A stretch of 64,000 nucleotides of DNA from Pseudomonas sp. M47T1 (GTDB lineage Bacteria > Pseudomonadota > Gammaproteobacteria > Pseudomonadales > Pseudomonadaceae), in NCBI RefSeq assembly GCF_000263855.1, contig NZ_AJWX01000013.1, positions 104,730 to 168,729 on the forward strand, written 5' to 3'. The notes under the pieces were generated by a model. It saw only the letters and a list, made by a program, of their open reading frames with translations, made no database searches and was not told the origin of the DNA. Shown here piece after piece: positions 27,162 to 35,976 of the stretch. Within the stretch, counting starts at the first letter, position 1; every line of letters begins with the position of its first letter. The position numbers and the translations under genes are program-made.

Positions 27162-28652
27162 ATGCCCAGTCATGCTGCACAGATGCCCCTGCCCGCCGTT
27201 CGCCTCCCCGCCGTACATCTACGGGTCGGCGCCGAGGCACTGACCACCGGCAGCGGTGGCAGTTTCGATCACATCAATCCGGCCACCGGGCGCGTACAGG
27301 CGCAGATTCCGCTGGCCGGCCCCGACGAGGTCAACGCTGCCATTGATGCCGCCGCGCTGGCGTTCACTCAATGGCGCGCCTGCAAACCAGCGGCTCGGCG
27401 CGACGCGTTGCTGCGCCTGGCCGATCTGGTGCAGGCTCACGGCGACGAATTTGCGCGCATCGCGGTGCTCGAAAACGGCTCGCCGGTGCGCATCGGCAGC
27501 ACCCTGGTGGCCCATGCGCGCGAGTGGCTCAAGTATTACGCCGGCTGGGCGGACAAGCTCGAAGGCTCGGTCACCGGCTCGTTCATTCAGGGCGGCGACT
27601 TCACCTATACCCAGCCCGAACCCTATGGGGTCATCGGGGTGATCATCACCTGGAACGTGCCGCTGATTTCCCTCGCCATGAAGATCGCTCCGGCGCTGGC
27701 GGCGGGCAATACCGTGGTGGTCAAGCCCTCGGAGCTCACGCCCTTCACCTCGGAGTTGTTTGCCCAACTGGCCATCGAGGCAGGCATACCACCGGGTGTC
27801 ATCAATATGGTCCCGGGCACCGCCCAGGCGGGCAACGCGCTGGTGGTGCACCGCAAGGTCCAGAAGATGTCATTCACCGGCGGCCCGGCCACGGCGCGCA
27901 AGATCATGGCCGCGTGCGCCGAGCACCTCAAGCCCTCGGTGATGGAGCTGGGCGGCAAGTCGGCGAACATCATCTTCAAGGGCGCCAACCTCGATCTGGC
28001 GGTCGCCAACGCCGTGTACATGGGCCTCGGCGCACTGGCGGGGCAAGCCTGCATCCTCGGCTCGCGCCTGCTGGTGCAGGACGACATCTACGACGAGGTC
28101 TTGCAGCGCTTGCTGGTGGCGACCCAGGCCATGCCCCGCGGCATACCCGACGACCCGCAGGTGCTGTTCGGCCCGGTGATCAACGCCGCCGCCTGCGAAC
28201 GCATCCTCGGCATCATCGACAGCGCCCAGAGCAAAGGTGCCGGGCAGCTGGTGGCGGGCGGCAAACGCATGGGCGGTACGCTGGCCGAGGGTTACTTCAT
28301 CGAGCCGACCATTTTCGCCGACGTCGACCCGCTGTCCGATCTGGCGCAGCAAGAGGTGTTCGGCCCGGTGCTGTCGGTGATTCGCTTCAGTGACGAAGCC
28401 CAGGCCGTGGCCATCGCCAACAACACCGTCTATGGCCTGGCCGCTTACCTGTACAGCCAGGACGTGACCCAGGTGCACCGGGTCGCCGATCAGCTGCGTG
28501 CAGGCTCCGTGTACGTCAATGGCGCGGCGCGCCTGCCACCCCATGCGCCCTTTGGCGGGCTGGGCGAAAGCGGTTTCGGCCGCGAAGGTGGCAAGCCCGG
28601 CCTGGATGAATTCATCCGGCCCAAGACCGTTTGCGTGGCGCCCCTGGGCTGA
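27162..28652 (+). CDS. NAD(P)-dependent aldehyde dehydrogenase 1
   Basis: 496-aa ALDH oxidising an aldehyde intermediate to the acid. The catalytic glutamate is in VMELGGKSA and the catalytic cysteine in GQACILGSR; cofactor-binding GVIGVIITWNVP and SFTGGPATARK are present. ATG 27162 follows GAGGAATACATC. It lies 40 bases after CoA ligase 1, a pair suited to aldehyde-to-acid-to-CoA conversion. It closely resembles ALDH 2 at 32697 along its length. Confidence 0.92.
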   Translation: MPSHAAQMPLPAVRLPAVHLRVGAEALTTGSGGSFDHINPATGRVQAQIPLAGPDEVNAAIDAAALAFTQWRACKPAARRDALLRLADLVQAHGDEFARIAVLENGSPVRIGSTLVAHAREWLKYYAGWADKLEGSVTGSFIQGGDFTYTQPEPYGVIGVIITWNVPLISLAMKIAPALAAGNTVVVKPSELTPFTSELFAQLAIEAGIPPGVINMVPGTAQAGNALVVHRKVQKMSFTGGPATARKIMAACAEHLKPSVMELGGKSANIIFKGANLDLAVANAVYMGLGALAGQACILGSRLLVQDDIYDEVLQRLLVATQAMPRGIPDDPQVLFGPVINAAACERILGIIDSAQSKGAGQLVAGGKRMGGTLAEGYFIEPTIFADVDPLSDLAQQEVFGPVLSVIRFSDEAQAVAIANNTVYGLAAYLYSQDVTQVHRVADQLRAGSVYVNGAARLPPHAPFGGLGESGFGREGGKPGLDEFIRPKTVCVAPLG

Positions 28653-28668
28653 AGCGCAAACAGCTCCC

Positions 28669-28690
28669 ACCTGCCCGGCAACGGGCAGGT
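28669..28690 (+). repeat. Hairpin between ALDH 1 and the alpha/beta hydrolase
   Basis: ACCTGCCCG (28669-28677) and CGGGCAGGT (28682-28690) around GCAA, without a T-run. Probably a processing or partial termination signal in the operon. Confidence 0.45.
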
Positions 28691-28710
28691 CATCCCTCAG
28701 AGTTTTGCTC

Positions 28711-29580
28711 ATGACTCCACGGCATTTGCAGCACAGCGCCCGCCCCGTCGTCACCTTTACCGGCGCAGAAGATAACGTGCTGGTCGCCGACCTCGACGGA
28801 CCTCTTGACGGTCAACCCGTGGTGCTGCTGCACGGCGGCGGCCAGACTCGCCATTCCTGGGCCCGCGCCTTCGATGAATTGGTCGCGCGCGGTTATCGAG
28901 TGCTGTCGCTCGATTGCCGTGGCCACGGTGATTCGCAGTGGTCGCCCTGCGGCGATTACTCCCTCGACGCTCTGGTGGCGGACCTGCGCCGGGTGCTGGC
29001 GAGTCTGTCGCGCCCGGCGGTGCTGGTGGGCGCCTCATTGGGTGGCGTCACCGCGTTGATCGCCCAGGGCGAAGATCCGCAGCTGGCCCGCGCGCTGATT
29101 CTGGTCGACGTCGCACCGCAGCTGGAATTCGACGGCGTCGATCACATCGTCAACTTCATGACCGCCCACACCGCGGGCTTCGCCTGCCTGGAAGACGTCG
29201 CCGCAGCGGTTGCTGCCTATAACCCCACGCGTCCGCGCCCGACCGATCACCAGGGCCTGCGCAAGAATGTACGGCTGGCCGACGATGGACGGTTCTACTG
29301 GCACTGGGACCCACGCCTGATGGAGGGCGACCATCGCGGCCGCACCCGCGACATCTCCCGGCGCATGCTCGCTGCCGCCGCCCACGTGAAGGTGCCGACC
29401 CTGCTGGTGCGCGGCAAGCAAAGCGATGTGGTCAGCCTGGAGGGCGCCGAACACCTGCGCCGGCACCTGCCGCACCTGCAACTGGTGGACATCGAAGGCG
29501 CCGGGCACATGGTGGCCGGCGACAAGAACGACGCCTTCAACGGCGCAATCATCACCTTCCTGCAACAACAATCACAATAA
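28711..29580 (+). CDS. Alpha/beta-fold hydrolase
   Basis: 289-aa hydrolase. The nucleophile elbow GASLGG places Ser109, the oxyanion segment is LLHGGGQTRHSW, and the catalytic histidine is H266 in EGAGHMV; the acid is probably in VRGKQSDVV. It would cleave an ester, thioester or ring-fission C-C bond. ATG 28711 follows a weak site, and in-frame codons upstream run into the ALDH gene. It lies in the CoA ligase-ALDH-hydrolase-MFS operon. The substrate cannot be told. Confidence 0.85.
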   Translation: MTPRHLQHSARPVVTFTGAEDNVLVADLDGPLDGQPVVLLHGGGQTRHSWARAFDELVARGYRVLSLDCRGHGDSQWSPCGDYSLDALVADLRRVLASLSRPAVLVGASLGGVTALIAQGEDPQLARALILVDVAPQLEFDGVDHIVNFMTAHTAGFACLEDVAAAVAAYNPTRPRPTDHQGLRKNVRLADDGRFYWHWDPRLMEGDHRGRTRDISRRMLAAAAHVKVPTLLVRGKQSDVVSLEGAEHLRRHLPHLQLVDIEGAGHMVAGDKNDAFNGAIITFLQQQSQ

Positions 29581-29593
29581 GAGGATGCCCCTG

Positions 29594-30925
29594 ATGAACG
29601 GCGAACAGAGCGTACCCCTGAAGCTTGAACGCACGACCCTTGAAAGCGCGGCCGCAACACCTCGGGACCAGGTGATGCGCGCCAGTTGGTACGCGCTGTT
29701 CATCATGACCTTGATTCATTCGACCCATTACCTGGACCGTATCGTGGTGTCGATCGTGATCGAGCCCATTCGTCACGAATTCGGCCTCAGCGACAGCCAG
29801 CTGGGCCTGCTCACCGGGCTGGTCTATGGCCTGACCTTCGCGGTGGCCGGCTTGCCCCTCGGCTATCTGGTGGACCGCGTCAACCGCCGCAACCTGCTGG
29901 CCATCGTGGTGCTGTGCTGGAGCTGCTTCACCGCCTTCGCGGCCTTCGCGCAGTCGTTCAGCCAATTGCTGCTGGCGCGCATGGCGGTGGGTGCGGCCGA
30001 GGCCGGCGGTTCACCGACCAGCATGTCGATGATTTCCGACCTCTTCCCGCCACGCAAACGCTCCACTGCCATGGGTGTGCTGTTTCTCAGCACCTCGGTG
30101 GGCGCGGCCGGCAGCGCCATCATCGGCAGCTACGTGGCCGTGCACTACGGCTGGCGTGCGGCGTTCTTGATCGCCGGATTACCGGGGGCGATCTTCGCCT
30201 CGATCCTGCTGCTGACCGTCAAGGAGCCCCGGCGCGGCGCCATGGACCCAGCCCGGGTCGAGCCCAAGGCCATGCCCAGCCTGAAAGAAACGGCGCGGTT
30301 TCTGGTCGGGCAGAAATCCCTGCGCCACCTGTTCATCGCCATGCCGCTGGCGATCATGGCGATCTCCGCCAACAGCGCCTGGCTGGTGGCGTTCCTGATG
30401 CGCGTGCACCACCTGGACCTCGCCCACGCCAGCATCGTCGCCGGCGTTACCTTTGGCGGCTTCTCGGCGGCGGGCTCGATTCTCGGCGGGCTGCTCAGCG
30501 ACCGCGTGGGCAAAGTCATCGCCGGGCGGCGCATCGGCCTGGCGGCGGCGACCTCGTTGTTGGCGGTGCCGGTGGCCGTCGCTGCGACGCTGGTAGAGAA
30601 CACCCCGCTGGCCATCGCCAGTTGGTTCATCCTCGCGATGCTGGCGTTTTCGACCATACCGCCGACCTTCGGCAGCATGGTCAGCCTGGCCAAACCGCGC
30701 ATGCGCGGGATCACCCTGGCGGGCATGCAGGTGGTCACCAACCTGATTGGTTATGGCCTGGCGCCGTTCATGGTGGGGATGCTCAGCGATGTGGTCGGTG
30801 GCGAGAATTCACTGCGCATGGCGCTGCTGATCGTCATGTGCGGCTCGTTGCTGTGGGCGGCGCTGCACTTCTACTGCGCCTCGCGCCATTTCGAAAAAGA
30901 CATGGCCCGCGCCGCTCAGCTCTGA
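29594..30925 (+). CDS. MFS transporter (spinster/AHS-like)
   Basis: 443-aa inner-membrane transporter with about 12 hydrophobic segments and the MFS loop motif as GYLVDRVNRRNLL. It likely imports the substrate or exports an intermediate. ATG 29594 has AGAGG upstream; ATG 29585 is an alternative. It is the last gene of the operon begun by CoA ligase 1, 13 bases after the hydrolase, and converges on the SDR gene at 30967 with a hairpin between. Confidence 0.85.
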   Translation: MNGEQSVPLKLERTTLESAAATPRDQVMRASWYALFIMTLIHSTHYLDRIVVSIVIEPIRHEFGLSDSQLGLLTGLVYGLTFAVAGLPLGYLVDRVNRRNLLAIVVLCWSCFTAFAAFAQSFSQLLLARMAVGAAEAGGSPTSMSMISDLFPPRKRSTAMGVLFLSTSVGAAGSAIIGSYVAVHYGWRAAFLIAGLPGAIFASILLLTVKEPRRGAMDPARVEPKAMPSLKETARFLVGQKSLRHLFIAMPLAIMAISANSAWLVAFLMRVHHLDLAHASIVAGVTFGGFSAAGSILGGLLSDRVGKVIAGRRIGLAAATSLLAVPVAVAATLVENTPLAIASWFILAMLAFSTIPPTFGSMVSLAKPRMRGITLAGMQVVTNLIGYGLAPFMVGMLSDVVGGENSLRMALLIVMCGSLLWAALHFYCASRHFEKDMARAAQL

Positions 30926-30934
30926 GCGCAAGGC

Positions 30935-30959
30935 CGCCCCTGCCGCACTGGCAGGGGCG
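30935..30959. terminator. Hairpin between convergent MFS and SDR genes
   Basis: CGCCCCTGCC (30935-30944) and GGCAGGGGCG (30950-30959) with a five-base loop, placed where two convergent transcripts should end. There is no clear T-run on either side. Confidence 0.5.
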
Positions 30960-30966
30960 ATTGCCA

Positions 30967-31803
30967 TCACAGCATGTACGGCTCGCCACTGGCGCGCACG
31001 GTGATATCACTGATGCACACGCCCCACGGCTGATTCATCACGTACAGCACGTTATCGGCCAGCAAGGCCGGGTCCATGAACCAGTACTTGATGCTGTCGA
31101 CGTCGGTGTACTCAGGCTCCAGATCGCCCGCCATGAAGCGCTTGAACACCTCGCGCGCCTGCTCGCTGTGGTGGCCCAGCATACCGATCGAGGCTTGCGG
31201 GTTGATGATCGAGCCCTTAAGCCCGGTGGCCGGAATGCCCGTGGGCTTGACGAGGGTGACCTTGATCTTGCCTTGCGACTCCACCCGCAACGACTCCGAC
31301 AAGCTGTTGATGGCGGTCTTGGACGCGCCATACACCGCAGAGCCGGCATTGGGATAATTGCCGTAGGTCGAGGAGATGTTGATCACATGGCCCTGCCCCT
31401 GGGCGATCATCGCGTCATAGACCGCGGTGATGCCATTGAGCGTGCCCTTGATATTGATATCGATGGCGCGGTCCCAGGCGTGCGCAGCTTGTGCGTGGTC
31501 GGCGAAGAACGCCAACGGCATGGTGCCGGCGTTGTTGACCAGAATGTCGATACGGCCGAAGGTCTGCAGCGCGAAGGCGGCCATGCCGGCCATTTGCGCA
31601 CGGTCCGCGACGTTGGCCAGGCACCAGGCGCCCTGCTCGCCCCGTTCGCCCATGCCGGTGAAGGTTTCCTGCAGCCCTGGCTCGTTGATATCGACGCCGA
31701 TCACCCTGGCCCCTTGCTGCGCCGCCTTGCGTGCGATCAGCCGGCCGAAGCCGGACCCCGCGCCGGTGACGATGACGACCTTGTCTTGCAGATAGTTGTT
31801 CAC
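30967..31803 (-). CDS. Short-chain dehydrogenase/reductase
   Basis: 278-aa classical SDR: cofactor motif TGAGSGFG, NNAG, catalytic Ser in ISSTYGN and Y-x3-K in YGASK. The acidic residue after strand two (IGVDINE) favours NAD(H). It is probably an alcohol dehydrogenase of the pathway. ATG 31803 lies 78 bases downstream of the palindrome at 31881-31895, so it is likely controlled by the neighbouring TetR. Confidence 0.88.
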   Translation of the reverse strand: MNNYLQDKVVIVTGAGSGFGRLIARKAAQQGARVIGVDINEPGLQETFTGMGERGEQGAWCLANVADRAQMAGMAAFALQTFGRIDILVNNAGTMPLAFFADHAQAAHAWDRAIDINIKGTLNGITAVYDAMIAQGQGHVINISSTYGNYPNAGSAVYGASKTAINSLSESLRVESQGKIKVTLVKPTGIPATGLKGSIINPQASIGMLGHHSEQAREVFKRFMAGDLEPEYTDVDSIKYWFMDPALLADNVLYVMNQPWGVCISDITVRASGEPYML

Positions 31804-31880
31804 GTGGCTGTGCCCCTGCTGTTGTTGTTATGGCGGCCCTGGGCATGAACCCCGGGCAAGCCAATGCAACATAACACCAG

Positions 31881-31895
31881 TGGCAGTAACTGCCA
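31881..31895. promoter_or_regulatory. Perfect palindrome TGGCAGT-A-ACTGCCA (site 1)
   Basis: Lies between the tetR stop and the SDR start, 78 bases before the latter. The same palindrome, with T at its centre, occurs upstream of tetR and ALDH 2. Candidate operator of the TetR at 31900. Confidence 0.75.
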
Positions 31896-31899
31896 ATAT

Positions 31900-32511
31900 T
31901 CAGTCCGTATCGACCGAAAACAGATTCGGGCCCAGCAGCGTCAGGTAGTGGGCAAGCAGCTCACCGGCATGGCTGCCGTTGCGCGGGTCGGCGTTTTCCA
32001 GCGCCAGGCGCGCCGACACCGCCACCACCGCGCCGCCCAGCACCACCTGTGGCGCCTGGGGCGGCAGCCCGAGGCGCTCGGCCATGATGGCCGTCCATTG
32101 GCTGGCACCGGCCATGAACGCCTGCTGCCAGACCGCGCGAAAGCTGTCGGTCTCGTTCATCACCTGGGCCAACGCCTGGGAACGCTGGATAGGCACCGCG
32201 ACCCAGGCGTCGATAAAGGCCGCCACCAGCGAGTCGCGCAACGGCTCAGTGCGCGGCCGCCGGGCCATGGCCGCGCCGATACGCTCGATGGCCTCGGCGA
32301 TCGCCGGCTTGACCACGTCTTCCTTGGTGGGGAAGTAGCGATAGAAGGTGCGTTCCGACAGGCCCGTGTGGCTGACCAGTTGCTTGACGGTGAAATCGCT
32401 GGTGCCGTGCTCGATGAACAGAGCAATGGCGCTGCGGGAAGCGGCTAGCCGAGTGCGGTTTACATCGTGGGGCGCACTGGCGGCCGGCGGGGCGGAACGA
32501 GCTTTAGGCAT
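31900..32511 (-). CDS. TetR-family regulator of the SDR/ALDH 2 pair
   Basis: 203-aa TetR. The HTH is FTVKQLVSHTGLSERTFYRYFPTKEDVV. ATG 32511 (MPKARSAPP) is the start at which the family sequence begins; the frame is open farther upstream without a ribosome site. It is flanked by two near-identical perfect palindromes, one before the SDR and one in the divergent gap to ALDH 2, so it probably represses both neighbours and itself. Confidence 0.85.
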   Translation of the reverse strand: MPKARSAPPAASAPHDVNRTRLAASRSAIALFIEHGTSDFTVKQLVSHTGLSERTFYRYFPTKEDVVKPAIAEAIERIGAAMARRPRTEPLRDSLVAAFIDAWVAVPIQRSQALAQVMNETDSFRAVWQQAFMAGASQWTAIMAERLGLPPQAPQVVLGGAVVAVSARLALENADPRNGSHAGELLAHYLTLLGPNLFSVDTD

Positions 32512-32605
32512 GGGTCCATCGCTTCGATAACGAACGAAAAAGAGTAACTGATCGACCTGGCAATTCAAATAGCCAAGCCGGTCAGCGGCGCCAGATGAAA
32601 AATAA

Positions 32606-32620
32606 TGGCAGTTACTGCCA
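32606..32620. promoter_or_regulatory. Perfect palindrome TGGCAGT-T-ACTGCCA (site 2)
   Basis: It sits in the divergent tetR/ALDH 2 gap, 95 bases before tetR and 77 bases before ALDH 2. Its match to the palindrome at 31881 argues for a real operator. Confidence 0.75.
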
Positions 32621-32696
32621 CTCAATGCTAGTGTAAGAAACGTGCCGCGCAAGCCGCCCGATAACAATAAATTCAGCCCCCGAGGACACACCCCGC

Positions 32697-34172
32697 ATGC
32701 TCCCCTCGACACCTGACAACGCCCTGCCCGATGTCCATCTGCACATCGGCGCGCACGCACTGAGCGAAGGCTCGGGCGGTACCTTTGAACACCGCAACCC
32801 AACCACCGGGCAAGTGCAAGCCCAGGTGCCCTTGGCGGGCCCGGAGGAAATCCACCAGGCCATCGCCGTCGCCACCGCAGCCTTCGACCTCTGGCGGCGC
32901 TGCAAGCCCGCACAACGGCGGGACATGCTGCTGCGCCTGGCCGATCTGCTGGCCGCCCACGAGGCACAATTCACCCGCATCGCTGCCCTGGAAAACGGCG
33001 CCCCCGTGCGCTCGGGCGGTGGCCGCGCGTACATCGCCCAGCAATGGACACGCTACTACGCGGGCTGGGCCGACAAGCTCGAGGGCAGCGTGACCGGGGC
33101 CTTTATCCGCAGTGAGGACTTCACCTACACACAACCCGAGCCCTACGGCGTGATCGGCGTGATCATCACCTGGAACGTGCCGCTGGTGTCGCTGTGCATG
33201 AAGGTCATCCCGGCACTGGCTGCCGGCAACTGCGTGGTCATCAAGCCTTCGGAACACACGCCCTTCACCCCCGAGCTGTTCACCCGCCTGGCCCGTGAAG
33301 CGGGTATCCCGGCGGGGGTCATCAATACCCTGCCCGGCACCGCCGCGGCCGGCGATGCGCTGGTGGCCCATCGGCAGGTCGAAAAAGTCACCTTCACCGG
33401 CGGCCCGGCCACAGCGCGCAAGATCCTCGCCACCTGCGCCGCGCACCTCAAGCCCTCGGTGATGGAGCTGGGCGGCAAGTCGGCCAATATCGTGTTCGCC
33501 GACGCCGAGCTCGACGCCGCAGTGCGCGATGCGGTGGCCATGGGGCTCAGCGCCATGAGCGGCCAGGCCTGTATTCTCGGCTCGCGCATCCTGGTGCAAC
33601 GGCAGATCTACGCCAGTTTCCTCGACAAGTTGGTGAGTGCCGCACGACAACTGCCTTGCGGCGACCCCAGCGACCCGACGGTGAGCTTCGGGCCGGTCAT
33701 CAATGCCGCGTCCTGCGAGCGCATCCTGGGCATGATCCAGCGCGCCACCGAGGCCGGCGACGGGCGGTTGCTGCTCGGCGGTGCGCGCATGGGCGGTGAG
33801 CTCGCCAACGGCTACTTCATCGAGCCGACGCTGTTCGCCGACGTCGACCCGGACTCCGACCTCGCCCAGCAAGAGGTCTTCGGGCCGGTGCTGTGCGTCA
33901 TCCCGTTCGACGACGAAGCCCACGCCATCGCCATCGCCAACAACACCCGCTTCGGGCTGGCGGCCTACCTCCACAGCCGAGACGTCAGCCGCGTGCACCG
34001 GGTCGCCGAGCAGTTGCAGGCAGGCTCGGTCTACGTCAACGGCGCCTTCCCGGTGCCCGCCCACAGCCCCTTCGGTGGCCAGGGCGAGAGCGGCTTCGGC
34101 CGCGAAGGCGGCAAGCCCGGCCTGGATGAATTCATCCGCCCCAAGACCATATCCATCGCTCCCGTCCAATAA
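32697..34172 (+). CDS. NAD(P)-dependent aldehyde dehydrogenase 2
   Basis: 491-aa ALDH with the catalytic Glu in VMELGGKSA and the catalytic Cys in GQACILGSR, and the same TWNVPLVSL and FTGGPATARK blocks as ALDH 1. ATG 32697 follows GAGGACACA. It is in an operon with the first BKACE enzyme and is controlled by the TGGCAGT palindrome instead of the main regulon site. Paralogy with ALDH 1 suggests a second aldehyde of similar shape in the pathway. Confidence 0.92.
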   Translation: MLPSTPDNALPDVHLHIGAHALSEGSGGTFEHRNPTTGQVQAQVPLAGPEEIHQAIAVATAAFDLWRRCKPAQRRDMLLRLADLLAAHEAQFTRIAALENGAPVRSGGGRAYIAQQWTRYYAGWADKLEGSVTGAFIRSEDFTYTQPEPYGVIGVIITWNVPLVSLCMKVIPALAAGNCVVIKPSEHTPFTPELFTRLAREAGIPAGVINTLPGTAAAGDALVAHRQVEKVTFTGGPATARKILATCAAHLKPSVMELGGKSANIVFADAELDAAVRDAVAMGLSAMSGQACILGSRILVQRQIYASFLDKLVSAARQLPCGDPSDPTVSFGPVINAASCERILGMIQRATEAGDGRLLLGGARMGGELANGYFIEPTLFADVDPDSDLAQQEVFGPVLCVIPFDDEAHAIAIANNTRFGLAAYLHSRDVSRVHRVAEQLQAGSVYVNGAFPVPAHSPFGGQGESGFGREGGKPGLDEFIRPKTISIAPVQ

Positions 34173-34199
34173 CAACAACGCCGCTGAAGGAGACACCCC

Positions 34200-35102
34200 A
34201 TGACCTCGTACCAAAACACGCCTGTGATTCTCGAATCGGCAGTGACGCCGTTGCGCAAAGGCGAACCGCTGCTGAGCACCGAACAGATGATCAACGAAGG
34301 CATGGCCAGCCTTGCCGCAGGCGCCGCCATCGTTCACCACCACCACGACTTTCGCCAATCGCGCAGCGACGCCACCGCGCAGATCATCCGCATCGAGCGC
34401 GAGCTGCTGCAGGCCTATCCCGACGCCTTTCTGTACGCCGACTACCTGCGCGGCGACACCACCTGGGAAAAGAACGCACACCTGCAACCCATGGCCGACG
34501 CCGGCGTGCTGCGCATGATCTCGCTGGACCCGGGCCTGACCCAGTTCGGCTTCCTCGATGAAGACGGCCTGCCGACCCTGCACGTGCAGAACGGCGCGAC
34601 CTACCCCGATTGCGTCGAGGTAATGAAGTTTGCCCAGCGGGTGCAACAGCCGCTGATGATCGGCATCTATGAGCCGGGCAACCTGCGCTGGGCCATGGCC
34701 TTCGCCAAGGCCGGCAAACTGCCGCCGGGTTCGATGATCAAATTGTATTTTGGCGGTGAGTGGGTGCTGGGCGGCAACCGTGTGCCGGGGACCAACTTCG
34801 GCATGCCGCCGACCGTGCAGGCGCTGGATGTGTACCTGGGGCTGATGGAGGGCAGCCAGGTGCCCTGGATGGTCAGCCTGATGGGCGGCGTGCTGCTCGA
34901 CAGCCCCATCGCCCGCCACGCCCTGGAGCGCGGTGGCCACTTGCGGGTGGGCGTTGAAGACACCGCCGGCGGCACCGATCTGAACAACGCCCAGACGGTG
35001 GAGGCCGCCGCCAGATTGGTGGCCGAAGTGGGCCGGCCGCTGGCGGACTGCAGCAGCGCCCGCAAATTGCTGATCGGCGATGCGGCGCGGCGCGTGGCCT
35101 GA
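34200..35102 (+). CDS. BKACE (DUF849) beta-keto acid cleavage enzyme 1
   Basis: 300-aa enzyme of the 3-keto-5-aminohexanoate cleavage family, which condenses a beta-keto acid with acetyl-CoA and splits it. Metal-site residues fit the family: E12 and the histidines in IVHHHHDF (H46-H49). LLDSPIARHALERGGHLRVGVED carries the late conserved His and Arg. ATG 34200 follows GAAGGAGACACCCC. It is 27 bases after ALDH 2. A second family member lies at 49996. The substrate is unknown, since the family is broad. Confidence 0.88.
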   Translation: MTSYQNTPVILESAVTPLRKGEPLLSTEQMINEGMASLAAGAAIVHHHHDFRQSRSDATAQIIRIERELLQAYPDAFLYADYLRGDTTWEKNAHLQPMADAGVLRMISLDPGLTQFGFLDEDGLPTLHVQNGATYPDCVEVMKFAQRVQQPLMIGIYEPGNLRWAMAFAKAGKLPPGSMIKLYFGGEWVLGGNRVPGTNFGMPPTVQALDVYLGLMEGSQVPWMVSLMGGVLLDSPIARHALERGGHLRVGVEDTAGGTDLNNAQTVEAAARLVAEVGRPLADCSSARKLLIGDAARRVA

Positions 35103-35118
35103 CCCCCACGCGCATGAG

Positions 35119-35147
35119 AAAAGCCCGGCAGCGATGCCGGGCTTTTT
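35119..35147. terminator. Strong bidirectional terminator
   Basis: AAAAGCCCGGCA (35119-35130), loop GCGA, TGCCGGGCTTTTT (35135-35147). It has a T-run on the plus strand and an A-run on the other side, and serves the convergent BKACE 1 and SDR genes. Confidence 0.9.
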
Positions 35148-35165
35148 GCGTTATGTGGCTCGACC

Positions 35166-35915
35166 TCAGGGCGCCAGACCTCCGTCGACCTTGATCAGCG
35201 CATTACTGGTGTAGCTCGAGTAGTCGCTGGCCAGGTACAACGCCGTGCTGACGATCTCCTCCGGACGCCCGGCGCGCTTCAACGCGGCGCCGTCGTTGAT
35301 GTGTTGCGGGTCGCCCCAGGCCGTGGAGATGTTGGTCAGGAAGGGCCCGGCGCTGATGCAGTTGACCCGCACGCTGGGGCCGTACTCCAGCGCGAACGAG
35401 GTGGTGATGCTGTTGAGCGCTGCCTTCGCCGCGGCATAGGGTGCGAAGGCCGGGGACGGACGCAGCGCGCCGGTGCTGCTGATCATGATGATCGAGCCGC
35501 TACCCGCCGCCACCATGCGCGGGCCGACCAGGGCGGTTAGCCGAAACGGCCCTCTGAAGTTGACCCCCACGATTTTGTCGAACAGTCCTTCGCTGGTTTC
35601 CAGCGAGGACGGCGCCAAGGGCGACATACCCGCGTTGTTGACCAGAATGTCGACCTTGCCGAACTCTGCATAGGCGGCATCGACCAGCCCCTCGATCTGC
35701 TGCCATTCGCCCATGTGGCAGGCATAGGCCAGCGCGCGCCGACCGAGCGCCCGCACCTCTTGCGCGACCGCTTCGCAGGCCTCCAGTTTGCGGCTGGTGA
35801 TGATCAAATCGGCGCCATGGCGGGCGAAGGCCATGGCCATCTCGTAGCCCAGGCCGCGACTGGCGCCGGTGACCAGGGCGACCTTGCCCGACAGGTCGAA
35901 ATAATCGGTTTTCAT
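35166..35915 (-). CDS. Short-chain dehydrogenase/reductase
   Basis: 249-aa SDR of the FabG/gluconate-dehydrogenase type: TGASRGLG, NNAG, SST, Y-x3-K as YAAAK, and a C-terminal VDGGLAP. The Arg after strand two (TSRKLEA) suggests NADP(H). It is the last gene of the minus-strand operon that starts with CoA ligase 2. Likely role: 3-hydroxyacyl or ring alcohol oxidation. Confidence 0.88.
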   Translation of the reverse strand: MKTDYFDLSGKVALVTGASRGLGYEMAMAFARHGADLIITSRKLEACEAVAQEVRALGRRALAYACHMGEWQQIEGLVDAAYAEFGKVDILVNNAGMSPLAPSSLETSEGLFDKIVGVNFRGPFRLTALVGPRMVAAGSGSIIMISSTGALRPSPAFAPYAAAKAALNSITTSFALEYGPSVRVNCISAGPFLTNISTAWGDPQHINDGAALKRAGRPEEIVSTALYLASDYSSYTSNALIKVDGGLAP

Positions 35916-35976
35916 CGCTATGAACTCCTTGCGCGCATGCCCCGCAGGCCACGCGCGCGGTTAACCGTTGAATGCC

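Noticed and set aside
29686..31848. 720-codon plus-strand open frame
   Set aside because: It runs through the MFS gene in another frame and then antisense to an SDR gene. Its composition is Arg/Gly/His-rich and no family is visible.
32673..34940. 755-codon minus-strand open frame
   Set aside because: Antisense shadow of ALDH 2 and BKACE 1, both of which show catalytic residues.
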